The notes below the pieces were generated by a model. That model was not told where the DNA came from. It did not search any database and worked only from the letters and a program-made list of their open reading frames with translations. DNA of 64,000 nt, from contig CM068317.1 in assembly GCA_034766995.1 (NCBI GenBank), positions 16,825,154-16,889,153 on the forward strand, written 5' to 3'. Shown here in pieces: positions 1 through 12,879 of the stretch (position 1 is the stretch's first letter; each line of letters begins with the position of its first letter). This DNA comes from Acanthacorydalis orientalis. Taxonomy: Eukaryota > Arthropoda > Insecta > Megaloptera > Corydalidae. The position numbers and the translations under genes are program-made.

Positions 1-298
1 GCCTACCTAAAAACAACTACTAATCCTATAGTGCAATATTATGTGATAAATGGTATGTTATTTAATGCAAAATTGAAAACTACAGCGGTTAGCTTTGTAA
101 ATTTGAAAAAAATACTTATAGGAAAAATGCATCGTGGATTTTCATAATTAAAGTAAAAAAATCTAAAAGAGAATATAATTTGTTTGGTTTATAGTTTATT
201 ATTTCATCAGGGTCTTTATAAGCGCTACTAAGAAAAGAATTTGTATATTTCAAATTATATGAATATATTTTTTTACTATAGATTACTTTCAATTGATT

Positions 299-300
<2 letters not shown>

Positions 301-342
<42 letters not shown>

Positions 343-404
343 TATATATACTATATATATGTATATATATATATATGTATATATATACACATATATGTAT
401 GTAT
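301..404. repeat. (TA)n microsatellite, interrupted
   Basis: Alternating TA run broken by ACTATATA and GTATATA units, ending in CATATATGTATGTA. Translations of it give Tyr-Ile runs and are not genes. Confidence 0.95.
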
Positions 405-662
405 TATTTATTCTTACCTTCCAAGAGAAAATTTAACATAAATCCGAGTAAAATGTAGAGTAAATGATAATTTCGTAGTATATCCTAGTTTTTATAATTA
501 AAAAAATAGATATCATTGACCAAACAATAGATAAGAATATTTATTTAATTGTTCTAACATTAATTTAAATGTAATTTCTATTAAAAATGCGATCGACAGT
601 TACGGTTCAGTTTTATAAAATTACAATTTTTATTTAAAATCCGTCGTATGCCATCCTTTATA

Positions 663-1882
663 CAGGGCGGTGCAAAATGAGCGAAGAGGTTTAAAACATT
701 AACATTATTTGTGATTGGTAATATTTTGTTTTTTTTTTATTTTCTAAAATATAGTATAAATATGGGGAATTTTTCCTAATTACACACGAAAAATAACATC
801 ACATAAGTGATTCCCATTTTCGGTTTGACAAATTCGAGCTCTTTCTAAGGCATTTTCCATTACTTCTCTCAGGATTTGTGTGCATAACGCTCGAATTTGT
901 TCTTGTATTCTTTTAAGTAACTCCCAAACAAAATCTTGAGAGATTAAATCAGGCGAACGCGCAGGTCATGAAAATCGCTGTTTCTTGAAATTATGTGTAC
1001 GCTAAAAATGTCCAGTAAAAGTTTCATAATGGGTCTTGCTATATGTGCTGTGGCTTCATCTTGTTGAAACCTTGGATATGTGAACGATTTTGAGCACCAT
1101 TTATAGTTATTGCAGTACTGTTTTCATTTTCGAAGAAATAGATGCCTATAATCTTTTAGAACGTTAGTCCGCACTAAACAGTACACCTAAGTTGATGTAA
1201 TATTGTTACAGATGAAGTGCTCTTGGATTCTCTGTAGCCCATATTGTACAGTTTTGTCTGTTCACAAAGCCATTTAAGTAGAAATGAGCTTCATTACTCA
1301 TAATCAAATAGGGAATAAAATTATTATTTTCTTCTGCTTGTTGGCGAAAACGAATTGCATAATCAAGGCGATACTAATAATCTGTTGGCTTTAGCTCTTT
1401 CACAATCTGCAGTTTGTATGGGTACTTTTTTATTGCGGCCAAAATCCTTTCCAGTGATTTTCGCAATATTCCAAAATGAGCTGAACGTCTTCTGATTGAC
1501 GTTTCATGACTTTACTCAATACCCTTCTGTACACGTTAAATATTTTCCTCATTTAGAACCGAATGATGTCTTCCAAATCCAGGACGGTTACTAACGGTTA
1601 GGAGTTGTTTGTCGGAAACGTATAACCAAAGGATTATTTTTTTTTTAATCTTGTTCGAACATTAAAATAATTAACATATACTCACCTCGTCAAAATAATT
1701 AAACGCTTATTTATAATACAAAATTCAGTTATTTTGGTCTGTTGTTCCGTTGTGTAGCTTTCCATGATAAATTCCCGAAATTTTATTTATAAAATTCTGA
1801 AAATAATATACAAATAAATAAACATTTAAATAAAAAAAAATATTAACAATTCAAACTCCTTCGTTCCTTTTGTGCCACTCTG
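663..1882 (-). mobile_element. Tc1/mariner-type element with TIRs, decayed transposase
   Basis: The ends are imperfect inverted repeats: CAGGGCGGTGCAAAATGAGC at the left and the complement of CAGAGTGGCACAAAAGGAAC at the right, each next to a TA (661-662, 1883-1884) as expected for the TA target duplication of this superfamily. The minus strand carries a broken transposase. In order it shows NEAHFYLNGFVNRQNCTIW (about 1220-1300), FQQDEATAH (about 1045-1072), RSPDLISQDFVWELL (about 920-965) and a C-terminus ending NGNHLCDVIF (about 790-830). The family normally has SDEAHF at the first catalytic Asp. Here that Asp is Asn. Frameshifts and stops are present, so the element is inactive. The 1.2-kb length fits a nearly full-length copy. 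Confidence 0.8.
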
Positions 1883-2217
1883 TAGTTATATCATTAAAAG
1901 TGCTCTAAAATATCTGAACTTGGATTTTCTACAAAAATTACACAGTTATTTGAAAAAAAATAAACATAAAACTAATTGATATAAAAGTGTGATATAGTGA
2001 GGCCTTCATAAAGTAAAAAAGTTTAACTGTGACTCTTCTTACATAATATAGAATATATTTTTTATTTTGAATAAGTACTATTATGTAATAGCTTCCCTTT
2101 GCGCAGTTAGTTAATAAATAATAATATAAAATAAAAGTTACTTAATACCATTAAAAATATGAATTAATATTAGTTGTACATTCTAATAAGTATATAAAAG
2201 ATAATATTTTACACATG
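1883..2217. other. AT-rich spacer
   Basis: No coding or structural signal seen between the two elements. Confidence 0.6.
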
Positions 2218-2219
2218 TA

Positions 2220-3151
2220 CGAGGTCAGACAATTAAGTAATGCGACCGATTTTTTTTCTCGGCCTGTGGTAACACTGCGAACCTGTAACTCCGCCACCGT
2301 AATAGCAGATCCCTACTCTCTCGATTGAGACCTTCACCATGCTCGTACGATCATTTCTTCGCCAGCTGTTTAGTGTTTTGTAACAACGCGCGAGTAGTGC
2401 ATGTCACGAAAATGGAAAAAGCCCAACGAATGAACATCGCTCAAGATTGTCTCGAGCAGGTTGAAAGTGATTCTACTCTTCTTGATCGAGTTATTACTGG
2501 TGATGAAAGTTGGTTCTTTCAATATGACCCCGAAACTAAACGACAAAGCCAACAGTGGCTGTCCCCTGGAGCACCAAGGCCAAAGAAGGCGAGAATGAGC
2601 AAGTCCAAAGTGAAAACCATGTTGATTTGCTTCTTCGACAGCAAAGGGGTGGTTCACAAAGAGTTCGTACCACCTGGACAAACCGTAAATCAAGTATTCT
2701 ACCGCAATGTGCTCGAAAAATTACGAAAAAGGGTGCTCAGAGAGCGTCCAGAGATCGCGAAGACTTGGGTTCTGCATCACGACAATGCTCCCTGTCACAG
2801 TGCGTTCAGTGTCTCTCAGTTTTTGGCGTCTAAAGGCATCGCAACGTTACCACAACCGCCCTATTCACCGGACATGTCACCCTGCGACTTTTTCCTATTC
2901 CCCCATATGAAAAAATTCGTCAAAGGTTGACATTTTGACTCCGTTGAAGATATCCAAGAATCTGTGACGAGGGTACTCGGAGAGGACCCACAAGAAGTAT
3001 TCCAGAATTATTACGAAAACTGGAAAACTCGCTGGAATAAGTGTATAGATGCGGGAGGGGACTACTTTGAAGGGGATCGCAGCGATGTACCTTAATTTTT
3101 AAATATACTCGATTTTTGAATTTTGTCGCATTACTTAATTGTCTGACCTCG
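2220..3151 (+). mobile_element. mariner element, internally deleted, intact TIRs
   Basis: Near-perfect terminal inverted repeats (CGAGGTCAGACAATTAAGTA at the left, its complement at the right) are flanked by the TA duplication at 2218-2219 and 3152-3153. At 932 bp the element is shorter than the usual 1.3 kb because the start of the transposase is missing. It belongs to the same family as the element at the right edge of the window (63692 onward), with which it shares nearly all of the 3' coding sequence. Confidence 0.93.
2325..3095 (+). pseudogene. mariner transposase, N-terminally deleted, one internal stop
   Basis: This is a DDE transposase of the mariner DD34D group, which cuts and pastes its element into TA sites. 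The catalytic triad is visible: VITGDESWFFQYD (first Asp), HHDNAPCHS (second) and YSPDMSPCDFFLFP (third, 34 residues after the second). The paired-type helix-turn-helix DNA-binding half is absent. The frame opens in what looks like 5' leader and joins the protein at EKAQRMNIAQD, so about half of the usual 345 residues upstream of the catalytic core are lost. The frame is open to 2927, stops at TGA (2928-2930), and then continues in the same frame (HFDSVEDIQESV to GDRSDVP) to TAA at 3093-3095. The sister copy at 63748 has CGA (Arg) at the stop, so the stop is a single C-to-T change in a CpG. Not functional. Confidence 0.9.
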
Positions 3152-3153
3152 TA

Positions 3154-5560
3154 TGAACCTACAATAGCCTTATTTCATTTAATTATGTTTTTTGATTAAA
3201 AAAAACTGAATTTTTGTAAAAAGATAATTAACTTTCATGAACAGATGAATTCAATGACGTTAAGATTTATTAACAATTTTGATATGAAATATCCATTTTT
3301 TATTTTAAATATCTAAACCAGTTGTTTAGTTATAAGTATGCAATCCAAAATTTTACCAATCTCTTTCAATTTAAAATTAAAACAAATATTTTTTTAATAT
3401 AATAATAAAAATAAGTTTAAAAAATGTTTCTTCGTAACAAATTACATTAATTTTGTTTCTACTAACAAAATAATTGCTGTGTTACATATTGTTACCAGTG
3501 AAATACACTATTAATTAAGCTATTCTAAAAAGAGATCTTGTTTTAAAATAAAAATATTTTTATTTTTCTTTAAATTCCTCTTGATTTCAGAAATTTTTGA
3601 ATCAAATTAGGAAATTTAAAAAGTTAATTTTCTACAGCTACAATGAATATAATCGTCAGAGAAAATGTCTATAAGACCTAGAAAATTAAGTATCGTTTTT
3701 TTATCTAAAAATCTAATCTGAGCAAGAACCTGTCGTATACTGTAAAACCTCGTGTTATTCTGTAAGAACATTACTTCCTTATGTTGATCTAGTATAATTC
3801 TGTTTTTGCATATGCATCTTATACATGTTTCAGTTTAGCATAACAGCTATACTGAACCATATTTAAAGCAAAAAATTTTCATGACGAGACAGTTTTTGAA
3901 ATTTTATGCACAGGACATTTAACGACAATTAATGATAGCTACAAGAATTGTTACTGTACATAATTAATTTTTCATCACATAATAGAATTACAATCAAGAG
4001 AAAGATAATGTACAAACGATTAACATGTCAAAGTCTTCTAAATTTTTTTATTATCAAAATAATCATTAAACACTTATTTTCTGAGCAGTTTTTAATGTAA
4101 GAGAATTATGTCGTTAATTACTTTAAATTTATAGGAATGTATCTTGTACCGAAAACTAGATTCAATTCCATGTGTACTTCCAATTCGTCTATATCAGAGA
4201 GTATTAGCTCTTCAAATTAAAGACTGTCGCTCATTTTTTTATTTCTCAAAGTAAGTTGTTGAAACCTATTCTAGGCAACCCATTTAGTTACCTAATACTC
4301 TTTCAATAATGTGTATATACTTTTAAGAAGTATGTACTCTAAATTATGTGTATCAACTCCCAAACAGCCACTCTCGAATAACGTTTGATAACGTTATTCT
4401 AAAGTAAAAATTGAAATGTTAATGTATTATAATTCCGAAGTAAAGTTAGTAAAAATTTTAACTTATTTTGTTTTATATACTGCCTTATTTATCTTTTTTT
4501 GTATTCCCAAACGTTGATTATGTTAAAAGAAAGTGATATTCCTTAAGAATTCACCGAATAATGTACTTATTATGTTCAATTTGTAAATATTTATCATGTG
4601 AGAGATTTTTTAGGGTGCATAGTGTACAGTGACTTTATTTTGGTTATGATGACTAAAAGTAATAAAATAACAATCGATTCATATATTTTTATGCTCTTAG
4701 ATATCTTCTTAGGTAACTATGTTTGTAAAAGTATCAAAAATGTATTACAAATTGAAACTGTAAATTACATTTTATCATTGAAAAGAATATTTTTATTTTT
4801 AATTTCTACAAATAAACTCAATTTATTATACCCGTGGTCACCATTCCTTTAAATTAAAATATGTTCTACTGTAAAAATATAGATAAAAATTTAAACGTTT
4901 ACAACCTTTAGAAGCAATCATATCTATATAATATTACAACGACATTGATGCATTCAATAATATGCTCAAAAATTATTTTAAGTACATTGGCCTTTTTGTG
5001 ACATACTACTGTGTTTCATTTTTCCACTATGTATTAGTACATATTTCCAAATTGCTTATTAACCAAATATTTACTTTAACGCATGTATAGCATTGACCAC
5101 ATAATAAATTATTTAAGATGGTGTGAAATGTAAATATTACATTACGTAAACTCTGAAATTTTTAGTTTTAAAGATATTGTTAGCCCATCAAGGACTTTTG
5201 GAATAGATTAAAGTTCAATTTAATTATTTTCTACAAATTGTTACCCAGTATTTTTAAGAATTCTTGTATTTTAGTTAAAATTCTGGGCCTTTTTTTATTA
5301 ATCAGTATTATGGAACTATTGTAATTTGTTAAAAAAGATTTGAATTATAAAAAGGAGAATGTATAATTCAGTATTAGAATTAATATATAAAATAAGGCAA
5401 ATTAAAGAAAAAAACATTCGTTTTTATCAATTATAAAACTTATAAATGCTTTAAATAATTAGTACTCTTTTATTATTATTATTCAAATAATCCCATACGT
5501 CTATATTCAAATAATGCAGGCATTCGAGATCAGACTACTTTTTACATCAATCATGAATAA
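3154..5560. other. AT-rich sequence without recognisable genes
   Basis: Low-GC sequence with many stops in all frames. The only ORF of note (4598-4852, 84 codons) has no recognisable domain or splice context. No element ends seen. Confidence 0.6.
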
Positions 5561-5853
5561 TTTTCCCTGCTCACGGAGTCATCCCCAGTTCCCTTTTTCC
5601 ACTATTACGTGTTCTTCAAACCTAACACCCATCCTCTGAACCCCGCACAGTCCGTCCCTATAGCAGTCACACATGCATGCAGTAGCGTTCACAAAACGCG
5701 CTGTCTTGTGACAAACGGCCAAAAAGTTTTCCCCATTTATAATACACACAGATGCACGACGCTTCCGACTCGAGTACGAGGTAGACTGGTTCGGAAACGG
5801 TCACACAGATCTATGAATAAATGTGCTCAGCTGAGCTGAATTAAATGGTAAGT
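5560..5853 (+). promoter_or_regulatory. GC-richer island with TATA-like box and splice donor
   Basis: A sharp rise in GC and CpG against the surrounding DNA. It contains a TATA-like TTTATAAT (5736-5743), the palindrome GCTCAGCTGAGC (about 5824-5835), an ATG at 5845-5847 and an immediate consensus donor GTAAGT (5848-5853). This is the arrangement of a promoter plus a short first exon on the plus strand. An ORF (5609-5839) crosses it but has no known domain. Equally it could be the body of an unrecognised repeat. The promoter reading is inference. Confidence 0.25.
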
Positions 5854-6041
5854 ATTTAAAACTGATTATGGTAGACGAAAAAAATCATGTATTTACCTGC
5901 TGGAATAAAATAAATAGAATGTCAGTCTTAAGTTTGCTACTTAATTGCCATATAGTTGAAATTCAGGAATGGTTAAAGATGGATTGATAACAATTTACTG
6001 TTAAACATTATCGAACATATCTTATTGTAACAGTACTTAAA

Positions 6042-6045
<4 letters not shown>

Positions 6046-6116
<71 letters not shown>

Positions 6117-6117
6117 T
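6046..6117. repeat. (TA)n microsatellite
   Basis: Long TA run with one GTATA interruption, first of two adjacent arrays. Confidence 0.95.
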
Positions 6118-6122
6118 CATCA

Positions 6123-6130
6123 TTTAGATG

Positions 6131-6176
<46 letters not shown>

Positions 6177-6184
6177 CATCTAAA
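6123..6184. repeat. (TA)n array inside a palindrome
   Basis: TTTAGATGT (6123-6131) and its exact complement ACATCTAAA (6176-6184) enclose a TA array, so the unit can fold into one long hairpin. Confidence 0.9.
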
Positions 6185-6185
6185 A

Positions 6186-7186
6186 CAACCGATTTCAACA
6201 ATAATCTCCCCTTCCGGTATGTATGTTTTAATTAAAATATGTACGCCTGAAGGCAATACTTGTATTCAAACCAATTGTATTAAATAATGAAAATATATTA
6301 AATCGAAATAAAATAAATAAGATTATAAATAATGTATTTGTAGGATTTTAAATATTCAAAAAATAGCAACGTTAAAGATTAGAATTAATGTTAATTGTGA
6401 AATTGATTATCATTCTAAGAGTACTATGAATTAAACAATGTGTAGTGAATTTGAAAATTAGCATTAGAACTGTATCATATATTAATAAAATAAAAAAAAT
6501 ATAAAATCAAATACTTTCAAATTTGATAAGAGAATAATATCTACAACTCATTCTTGACTAAATATGTTTTTCTCAAATCTTTCATTTAAGAGTTTTTTAA
6601 TTAAACCACATATTCTTAAAAAATAATTATAAATAATAATTTAGTTGTTAAAAATATTATTTAAATCTTACGTTTTAAATTTATTTAATTACAATTTGCA
6701 ACTATAAACAATTTATTAAATAATAATCATGTTTAAAAGCGGAATTTAAAAATATAATAATGTAATTGAAATGACATTTTGTTAAAATGCTTGATTTAAT
6801 AAGATAATTTTCATTTCTGTAAGTTAACGTTCTGAATATGACGAAATCATAAAATCATCATAAAAGTATGCATAAAAAATAATTGTCAATAAAGATTAAT
6901 TGAAGGGTTTTGATATAGAAAAATGCACATTGTGGGGTAGGATTAAATATATGAAATATTGATAATAATTTATTTAGCTTTTTTTTATAAAACATTTATG
7001 GTTTGTGGGATGAAAAAAATATTGTAAAAGTGAATTTTGCCACAGTAACTGAAATTAATTGTTACTAATGATTTTTCTATGAATTTTGTTACCTGTTGTT
7101 GCTAGATTCTATTTCTGGCGATAAATTTTAAAAAAATGACCAGAGTCAATATTTGTGAACTATCCCCAGGTAATTCTTTATTGTAA

Positions 7187-7188
<2 letters not shown>
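6186..7188. other. AT-rich sequence, nothing recognised
   Basis: Very AT-rich, stop-dense in all frames; no element ends or coding similarity seen. Confidence 0.6.

Positions 7189-7235
<47 letters not shown>
7189..7235. repeat. (TA)n microsatellite abutting a mariner end
   Basis: Uninterrupted TA run that passes directly into TTAGAGGTTGC, the outer end of the mariner relic to its right. Confidence 0.95.
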
Positions 7236-7240
<5 letters not shown>

Positions 7241-8300
7241 GGTTGCATTAAAATCCGCTGTTTTTTGTGTTCTTTGAGCATTTATTTCAATAACAAAATG
7301 TGTGAATTCACTAATCGTAGTATTTTCTCTCGGAAGTTATGACTTTTCCCACTTTTCTGGCAGAAGTTGAATTCCGCGTCGAAAGAATGGTTTGTCTTTT
7401 GAGTCAATCCATTCAGTAATCAAATTTTCGACTTCTTCATAGTTATGAAAATGTGTACCTTCCAAATCGTATTACATCGATCGGAACAGATGGTAATCAC
7501 TTGGGGCCAGGTTCGGAGAATACTCTGGGTGCGGGAGAACATTCCATTCGGGTTTCATCAGTCTTGGTTTCACGGTCGTTTTTGAATCAAATTATCATTC
7601 AAACGCTCCAATTGTTATCGATAACATTCGACGGTAATTTTTTTCTTTGTTTTCAACAGCTTATAATACACGACACCCTCCATATCCCACCAAATAAAGA
7701 GAATTGTTTTGTGACCGTCAATGTTTCGTTTTGGTGTCCATGTTAATAGTTGGCCAGGATCAACTCATAATTTCTTACATTTCGGGTTGTTAAAATAGAT
7801 CCATTTTGCATTACCGGTACGATACCCCACAGTAAACTCTTCTTTTTATACCTTTCAAGCAAAACAATCAAGATGTTTAAACGATTAGCAATGACATTTT
7901 CGGTCTTTCATGTGGCAGCCATTTCCCTTCTTTCTGGAATTTCCCATGGTTTGTAAATGTCGTGAAATGTTTGATTTATCGACTTAGATCTATTGAACCC
8001 ATCCTTTGAGTTTTTGAGTATGATTTTCTTCCAATAGAATTTTCCCAAAATGTCTAAATTTTATGATACGCAAATTTCGATTTGTATGGCTTAATTTTGT
8101 AAAAAGTATTCTTTAGCTCAATATCTAGAACTCAATTTAATCTATTTATAGAGTGCAACATAATTTTGTCTTTTAGGTGACGGATGTAAATAAAGGTAAA
8201 TATTAATTTATAGCAAGACATCGAATCGTACAGCTGAAAATGTCAAAAAGCGAGTGGAATGTTATGTCTCAAGATATATAAAAACCAAGACATTGACATA
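7236..8300 (-). mobile_element. mariner relic, minus strand
   Basis: The left end (TTAGAGGTTGCATTAAAATC) touches the TA array. The minus strand encodes a broken mariner transposase. From N to C I read LLEE (about 8030), VDKSNISRHLQ..GKW (about 7900-7980), then PGQLLTWTPKRNIDGHKT and LFIWWDMEGVVYYKLL (about 7660-7770), QLERLNDNLIQKRP (about 7590) and YSPNLAPSDYHLF..EGTHF (about 7440-7530). The first catalytic Asp motif is degraded and the segment carrying the second (HDNA) is deleted with a frameshift. Similarity is to the mauritiana-like group, as for the element at 57.6 kb. The right end is not clear, so the upper limit is approximate. Confidence 0.75.
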
Positions 8301-10063
8301 ATGTTCGCAACTATTGTATATATTTGAACAAGACTAAACGTTCATATAATCCGCCAAGGTCAAGTTAGAAACTGATCTTGCGGTTATTTTTTAAAAAGTT
8401 ATTTGATCAAATCTTGTCCTATTTTTCTTCCTTTCGCTTAATATTTCTTATGCCTGAAAATACTCTTAAAAGTACAAAAAATATTGTCACAAGAATTGCT
8501 GAATGAATAAACTGTATTTAGATAGTAGATGATGAATATAGATTTATGTAAATGATTATTAAAACCTTCTAATTATAATTGGACTGTGACCATAATTTAA
8601 TGTAAAATAAGAATTGGCATTTACTGTTCTTATCGAAGAAACATATACGAACTAAGAATTCTCCAGTATCACCGAGCAACCCAGATTTTGAGATCTATTC
8701 AAGATGATAAAAAGTGTACTAACGTCGCCTAAACTGACTAAGAAAACTTAACATAACTAAATTAAGATTATTAACATTGGATCTTATTTTAGAGAACAAA
8801 ATGAAAATAAACTGTATTTAGCAGATACAAAAAAATGTCAAAAATTGCTTAAGTACACTGCGAAACTTAAAAATAACGAACACTTAATATTATTACAAAT
8901 GTGCATAAAAAAGATAATTGTTCTAAATAAAGAAAACGTTTTTTTTATAGAAGTTATAACTTTTCCAATAATTACTCTTAGTGGTTATTATGTAAGTTTA
9001 TCTAAAATGATCTACACATATAAAAAATGTAAACAATGATTGAATGTAGAATAATGGTTCAAATATTTATCAAATTGATAATTTGAAATATAATCTATAT
9101 TTGAATTTCATTTTTGGAATATGAAATATACCATGAATATGAAAGAATCTATTGATTATTTCTTCCTGAGGTATCTTAATAAATGTGTCTAAATGTTAAA
9201 CGTGTTAAAATAATTTTTACTAGAAGGACAAACTGAGAAATTTTGGAAAAATAGAAAAATAAAACTGTCCACAATATTTTCTCAAAAGTACGCAATACTG
9301 ACCAAAATTTGAAAAATAATTACTAGCTTATTAAATGGAAGTATAAATAACTAAGAATATTATCTATGTTTTTCAATTAGAAAACAAGAGACAAACAATA
9401 AAAAAACATCGCAGTAATAAAAGTGTTTAATATTTAGATATAGAAACTTAATTTATCATTCTAGATGAACAATTTTTCACATTTAGTCTGTAAATTCTCT
9501 TATTATACCTAATTAGAATACTTTTAATAACATTTATAGAAAAATAGTAAAAAAAATCTAAAACGAAAGTAAGGAAATATTGATTTGATTAAATTATTTA
9601 TTATCAAAAAAAGTATATTTATATCTAGTCATCCGTATTAAACATATTTATTTTCCTCTCAGAATTTACAAAATCAATGAATGTGAGATTTGAGTATTGA
9701 ATAAGAGAAACGTTTTAGTATTTTCTTTAATCTTTCAAGCACAATATATTTTCGTTTGCTTTACAATAGTATTTCTTTATCCATTTTTGATGCTGACTAG
9801 ATGTATTTGTATCACGTAACCTATTACTTTGCATATTTTACAAATTAGTCACATCTCTCTTCAATTTCTAGATTTTTTTTAAAAAAACACTGATAGAACT
9901 GGATTTAAATTGTATGTTGAAATTCAAAAGAAGATTGCAAATAATATTTCACTAGAATCATAAGGATTTATATCTGATTACTTTTGAAGTAATGATGTGT
10001 ATTGCGATTTTCTATTATATTTTCTATATATACACACATACATTTAATAAAACATTTATACAA

Positions 10064-10067
<4 letters not shown>
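8300..10067. other. AT-rich sequence, nothing recognised
   Basis: No coding similarity, splice pair or element end recognised. Confidence 0.55.

Positions 10068-10140
<73 letters not shown>
10068..10140. repeat. (TA)n microsatellite
   Basis: Uninterrupted TA run of about 36 units. Confidence 0.97.
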
Positions 10141-10144
<4 letters not shown>

Positions 10145-12768
10145 GTGTATATATGAGTATAAGACATATTATGTGTTTGTCTCAATAAGAAACAGCAACA
10201 ATTGTTTAAATTTATAAATAAATTGCAAAGGTCATCTCTCCTACAATACTTTTTCTTCTCCGGATATTTAATATGTATAGTTAGGTGCTGGTGGTACGTG
10301 TGACCACAAAATAAACACAATACTGTCAACTACACTAAATCTCACATAGTCTTACTACATAATTATAATCTAATTACTTTTCAACAAATAAATTATACTA
10401 CATGTTACTTTTTCGTGATTTCAACAATTACATTATTTAATGTATAGAAATTATAATAAAAAAAGTTATAGTACCAATCTACCTGAACTTTATTATTACA
10501 ATTTTTTGAAAAGATATTATTTGAAAGTCTTACAGTTTTGATATTTAATATCTTTTTTACGCTCCCCAACTTATGTTTCATAATTATATAAAGAAAGTAA
10601 GATGCCTTTTTACAAGCACTATATAGACTCCTCTAAATCATCATTTTTAGTTTACCTAAATTTAATATACAGGTACTATTATTTTCTAAGTGCATTATGA
10701 CATAAAAAATTAAGACATTATTATCTAATTTTAATTTACTTGTTACCTAATTATTGACGTATGCAGTTTTAATTTTAATAACATAAAAATTTCAATACAA
10801 TAACTTGAAACTGCTACAAAATTATTTTAAGAATTCAAAACAGTGAGTTCATATACAAATCGAAACGGAAGGATAACGATTTCAGGATTTGTTATAAATA
10901 ATTATTGTAAATTAGTACTTGATTAATGTAATTGGTTTACATTAAAATTATTGCATTACAAAAATTTTCTTAACAAAATCAATATAGATATTATTGAATG
11001 TTTATTATTAATGATTATACATAACCATTTAATTAAAATTAATTGATTTAAATGAATTAATTTACAATATAACTGTTTTATTTTTTAATTCTAAAAGTAT
11101 TAATAAATTTCATTGGTTTCAAAATAGTTGATTTACAATAAATGTCTTGTTGAATTAATAAGTCAATACTTATATCAAAAATTGGAAATAAATTTTGAGA
11201 ATAAGAATGAGAAACGTTATGCATTTTAAAAGTTTATTGAAATCATTTAATAAAATATTTTCAACATATTCATACTAATCATATTTTGAACATTGTATTC
11301 ATTTAATTTTTAATTATAGAAATGTTTGCAATAATATTCATATAATGATACAAATATTTAGATATGGATTTATTATAAATAATATGGAGTAGTATGAAGC
11401 AGTGGCTTACAATATTGAATGAATTATTATTCTTTCTAATGTATTTACATATTATACAAAAAAAAAAGAAAAAACTTTTTTTTGTTTATAAGAAACAAAT
11501 CAAAATAATTTTGTCAATGCAAATATTAGTTTTTAATCAAAACCAAAATTATAAAAATCGCAGTTGAAAAATTTGTTTTTGGAGCATTTTCCACGAGTTC
11601 ATTAAAGTTATATTGAGTATGATGACCCCATAAATTTTATCTCATATATTACATATACATTTAATGGTTTTTCATGAATGCAACCTGCCTAGAATTTCTA
11701 AGGGTGATTACATCACATCATGATGATTTTACCGTTAAAAATTAAAGCATTGGACTTTCCTTTAAACAACAATTTAAAACGTTCGCACTTCTTATTTTAA
11801 ATTTTGTGTGTAATTTTATTTCTTTTTCTATGGTTTTTTAAATCACCTATAATTGATATCATTACTGAACTAAAATTAAAAAATTTTTGTATTATTCAAA
11901 TGTCTCTGTTAAATGAATAAATGCATACGAAAAGTATTTTATAACTTGACTTCTAAATATTTTTAGATTCATGATATTATTTTATATTTTAAAATTTTAG
12001 TCTTCTCGCTTATCTCCTTAAATGTCGATATTACAACTTAGTGGCAACGTTTACAGCCTTTATTTTTTTCAAACCATACTTCGGTACCTTTCTAGTTCAT
12101 GTCATTTTTGGTCCATTCGATTCAACTTATTAAGTAGAATGATGGCTTCAGATGTACTTATGTCATACTTCCACATTAACATCACATCGTTAGATAGTTC
12201 TTATTTAATTCTTGTTAGAACATGTTAAACGTCTAGAAAACAGATTCTTTATAAGAATATTTATATTTATTTTTCCATTTAATGTTGTTTTTATTATATT
12301 TGTAGCATTATTTCTAAAATTAAATGTCCTAGTTATACTTTGCTTAGTCAATAACGGTGTCTGCATTAAAAAACGGCTCTGAAGAGCTTATGTTTCTTTT
12401 TCTAACAAATTAATAAAATAGTGTAATTATAGCTTCAATTAGATCCATAAAAGTTAATCATTGTTTAGAAGAAATGAATTAACGACTTTTGTTAGTTTTA
12501 AATAACAGATAGAAACAAAATTTATTGAAGATATTTAACCAAATATATCCTAAAGATTAATTCATTTTTAAACAAAATCTCTTAGCCATTAGATAGTGAC
12601 TAGAAAATATGTATACTGGTCGTAATTTCCTTTTAAGAAAGCAGAGTTTGATATACGCGATTTTAAAATTTTTACAAATAATAATTTCCAGAAAAATATT
12701 CCAATAGTTTCATTGACGTTGTTTAGTTTTATTTCCATTTATTATTACTTTTATTATAGGTGATAAAA
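10141..12768. other. AT-rich sequence with one weak ORF
   Basis: Mostly featureless. At 12016-12240 the sequence is more complex and its minus strand reads DVMLMWKYDISTSEAIILL in one open stretch before breaking up; I do not recognise it. It may be an old element fragment. Confidence 0.45.
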
Positions 12769-12833
12769 TATATATATATATATATATATATGTATCTATA
12801 TATATATATTTATATAGAGAGAGAGAGAGAGAA
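12769..12833. repeat. (TA)n followed by (GA)n microsatellite
   Basis: TA run with TGTATC interruption passing into GAGAGAGAGAGAGAGA (about 12816-12832). Confidence 0.95.
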
Positions 12834-12879
12834 GTAAATGAACAGAAATCTGGTATAACAATTATTTTTGAAGTGAAAC

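Noticed and set aside
241..441. ORF with long Tyr-Ile runs (also near 6.1, 10.1, 18.4, 19.0, 23.4, 23.7, 33.2, 38.2, 42.1, 51.6 and 59.5 kb)
   Set aside because: These are translations of (TA)n arrays, open only because TA repeats give TAT/ATA codons. No protein expected.
2370..2910. Overlapping ORFs on both strands within the mariner transposase
   Set aside because: Other-frame shadows of the transposase at 2325-3095.
4598..4852. 84-codon plus-strand ORF
   Set aside because: No domain, no splice context, hydrophobic AT-driven composition; consistent with chance.
7453..7746. 97-codon plus-strand ORF
   Set aside because: Antisense of the mariner transposase relic; the minus strand has the YSPNLAPSDYHLF motif.
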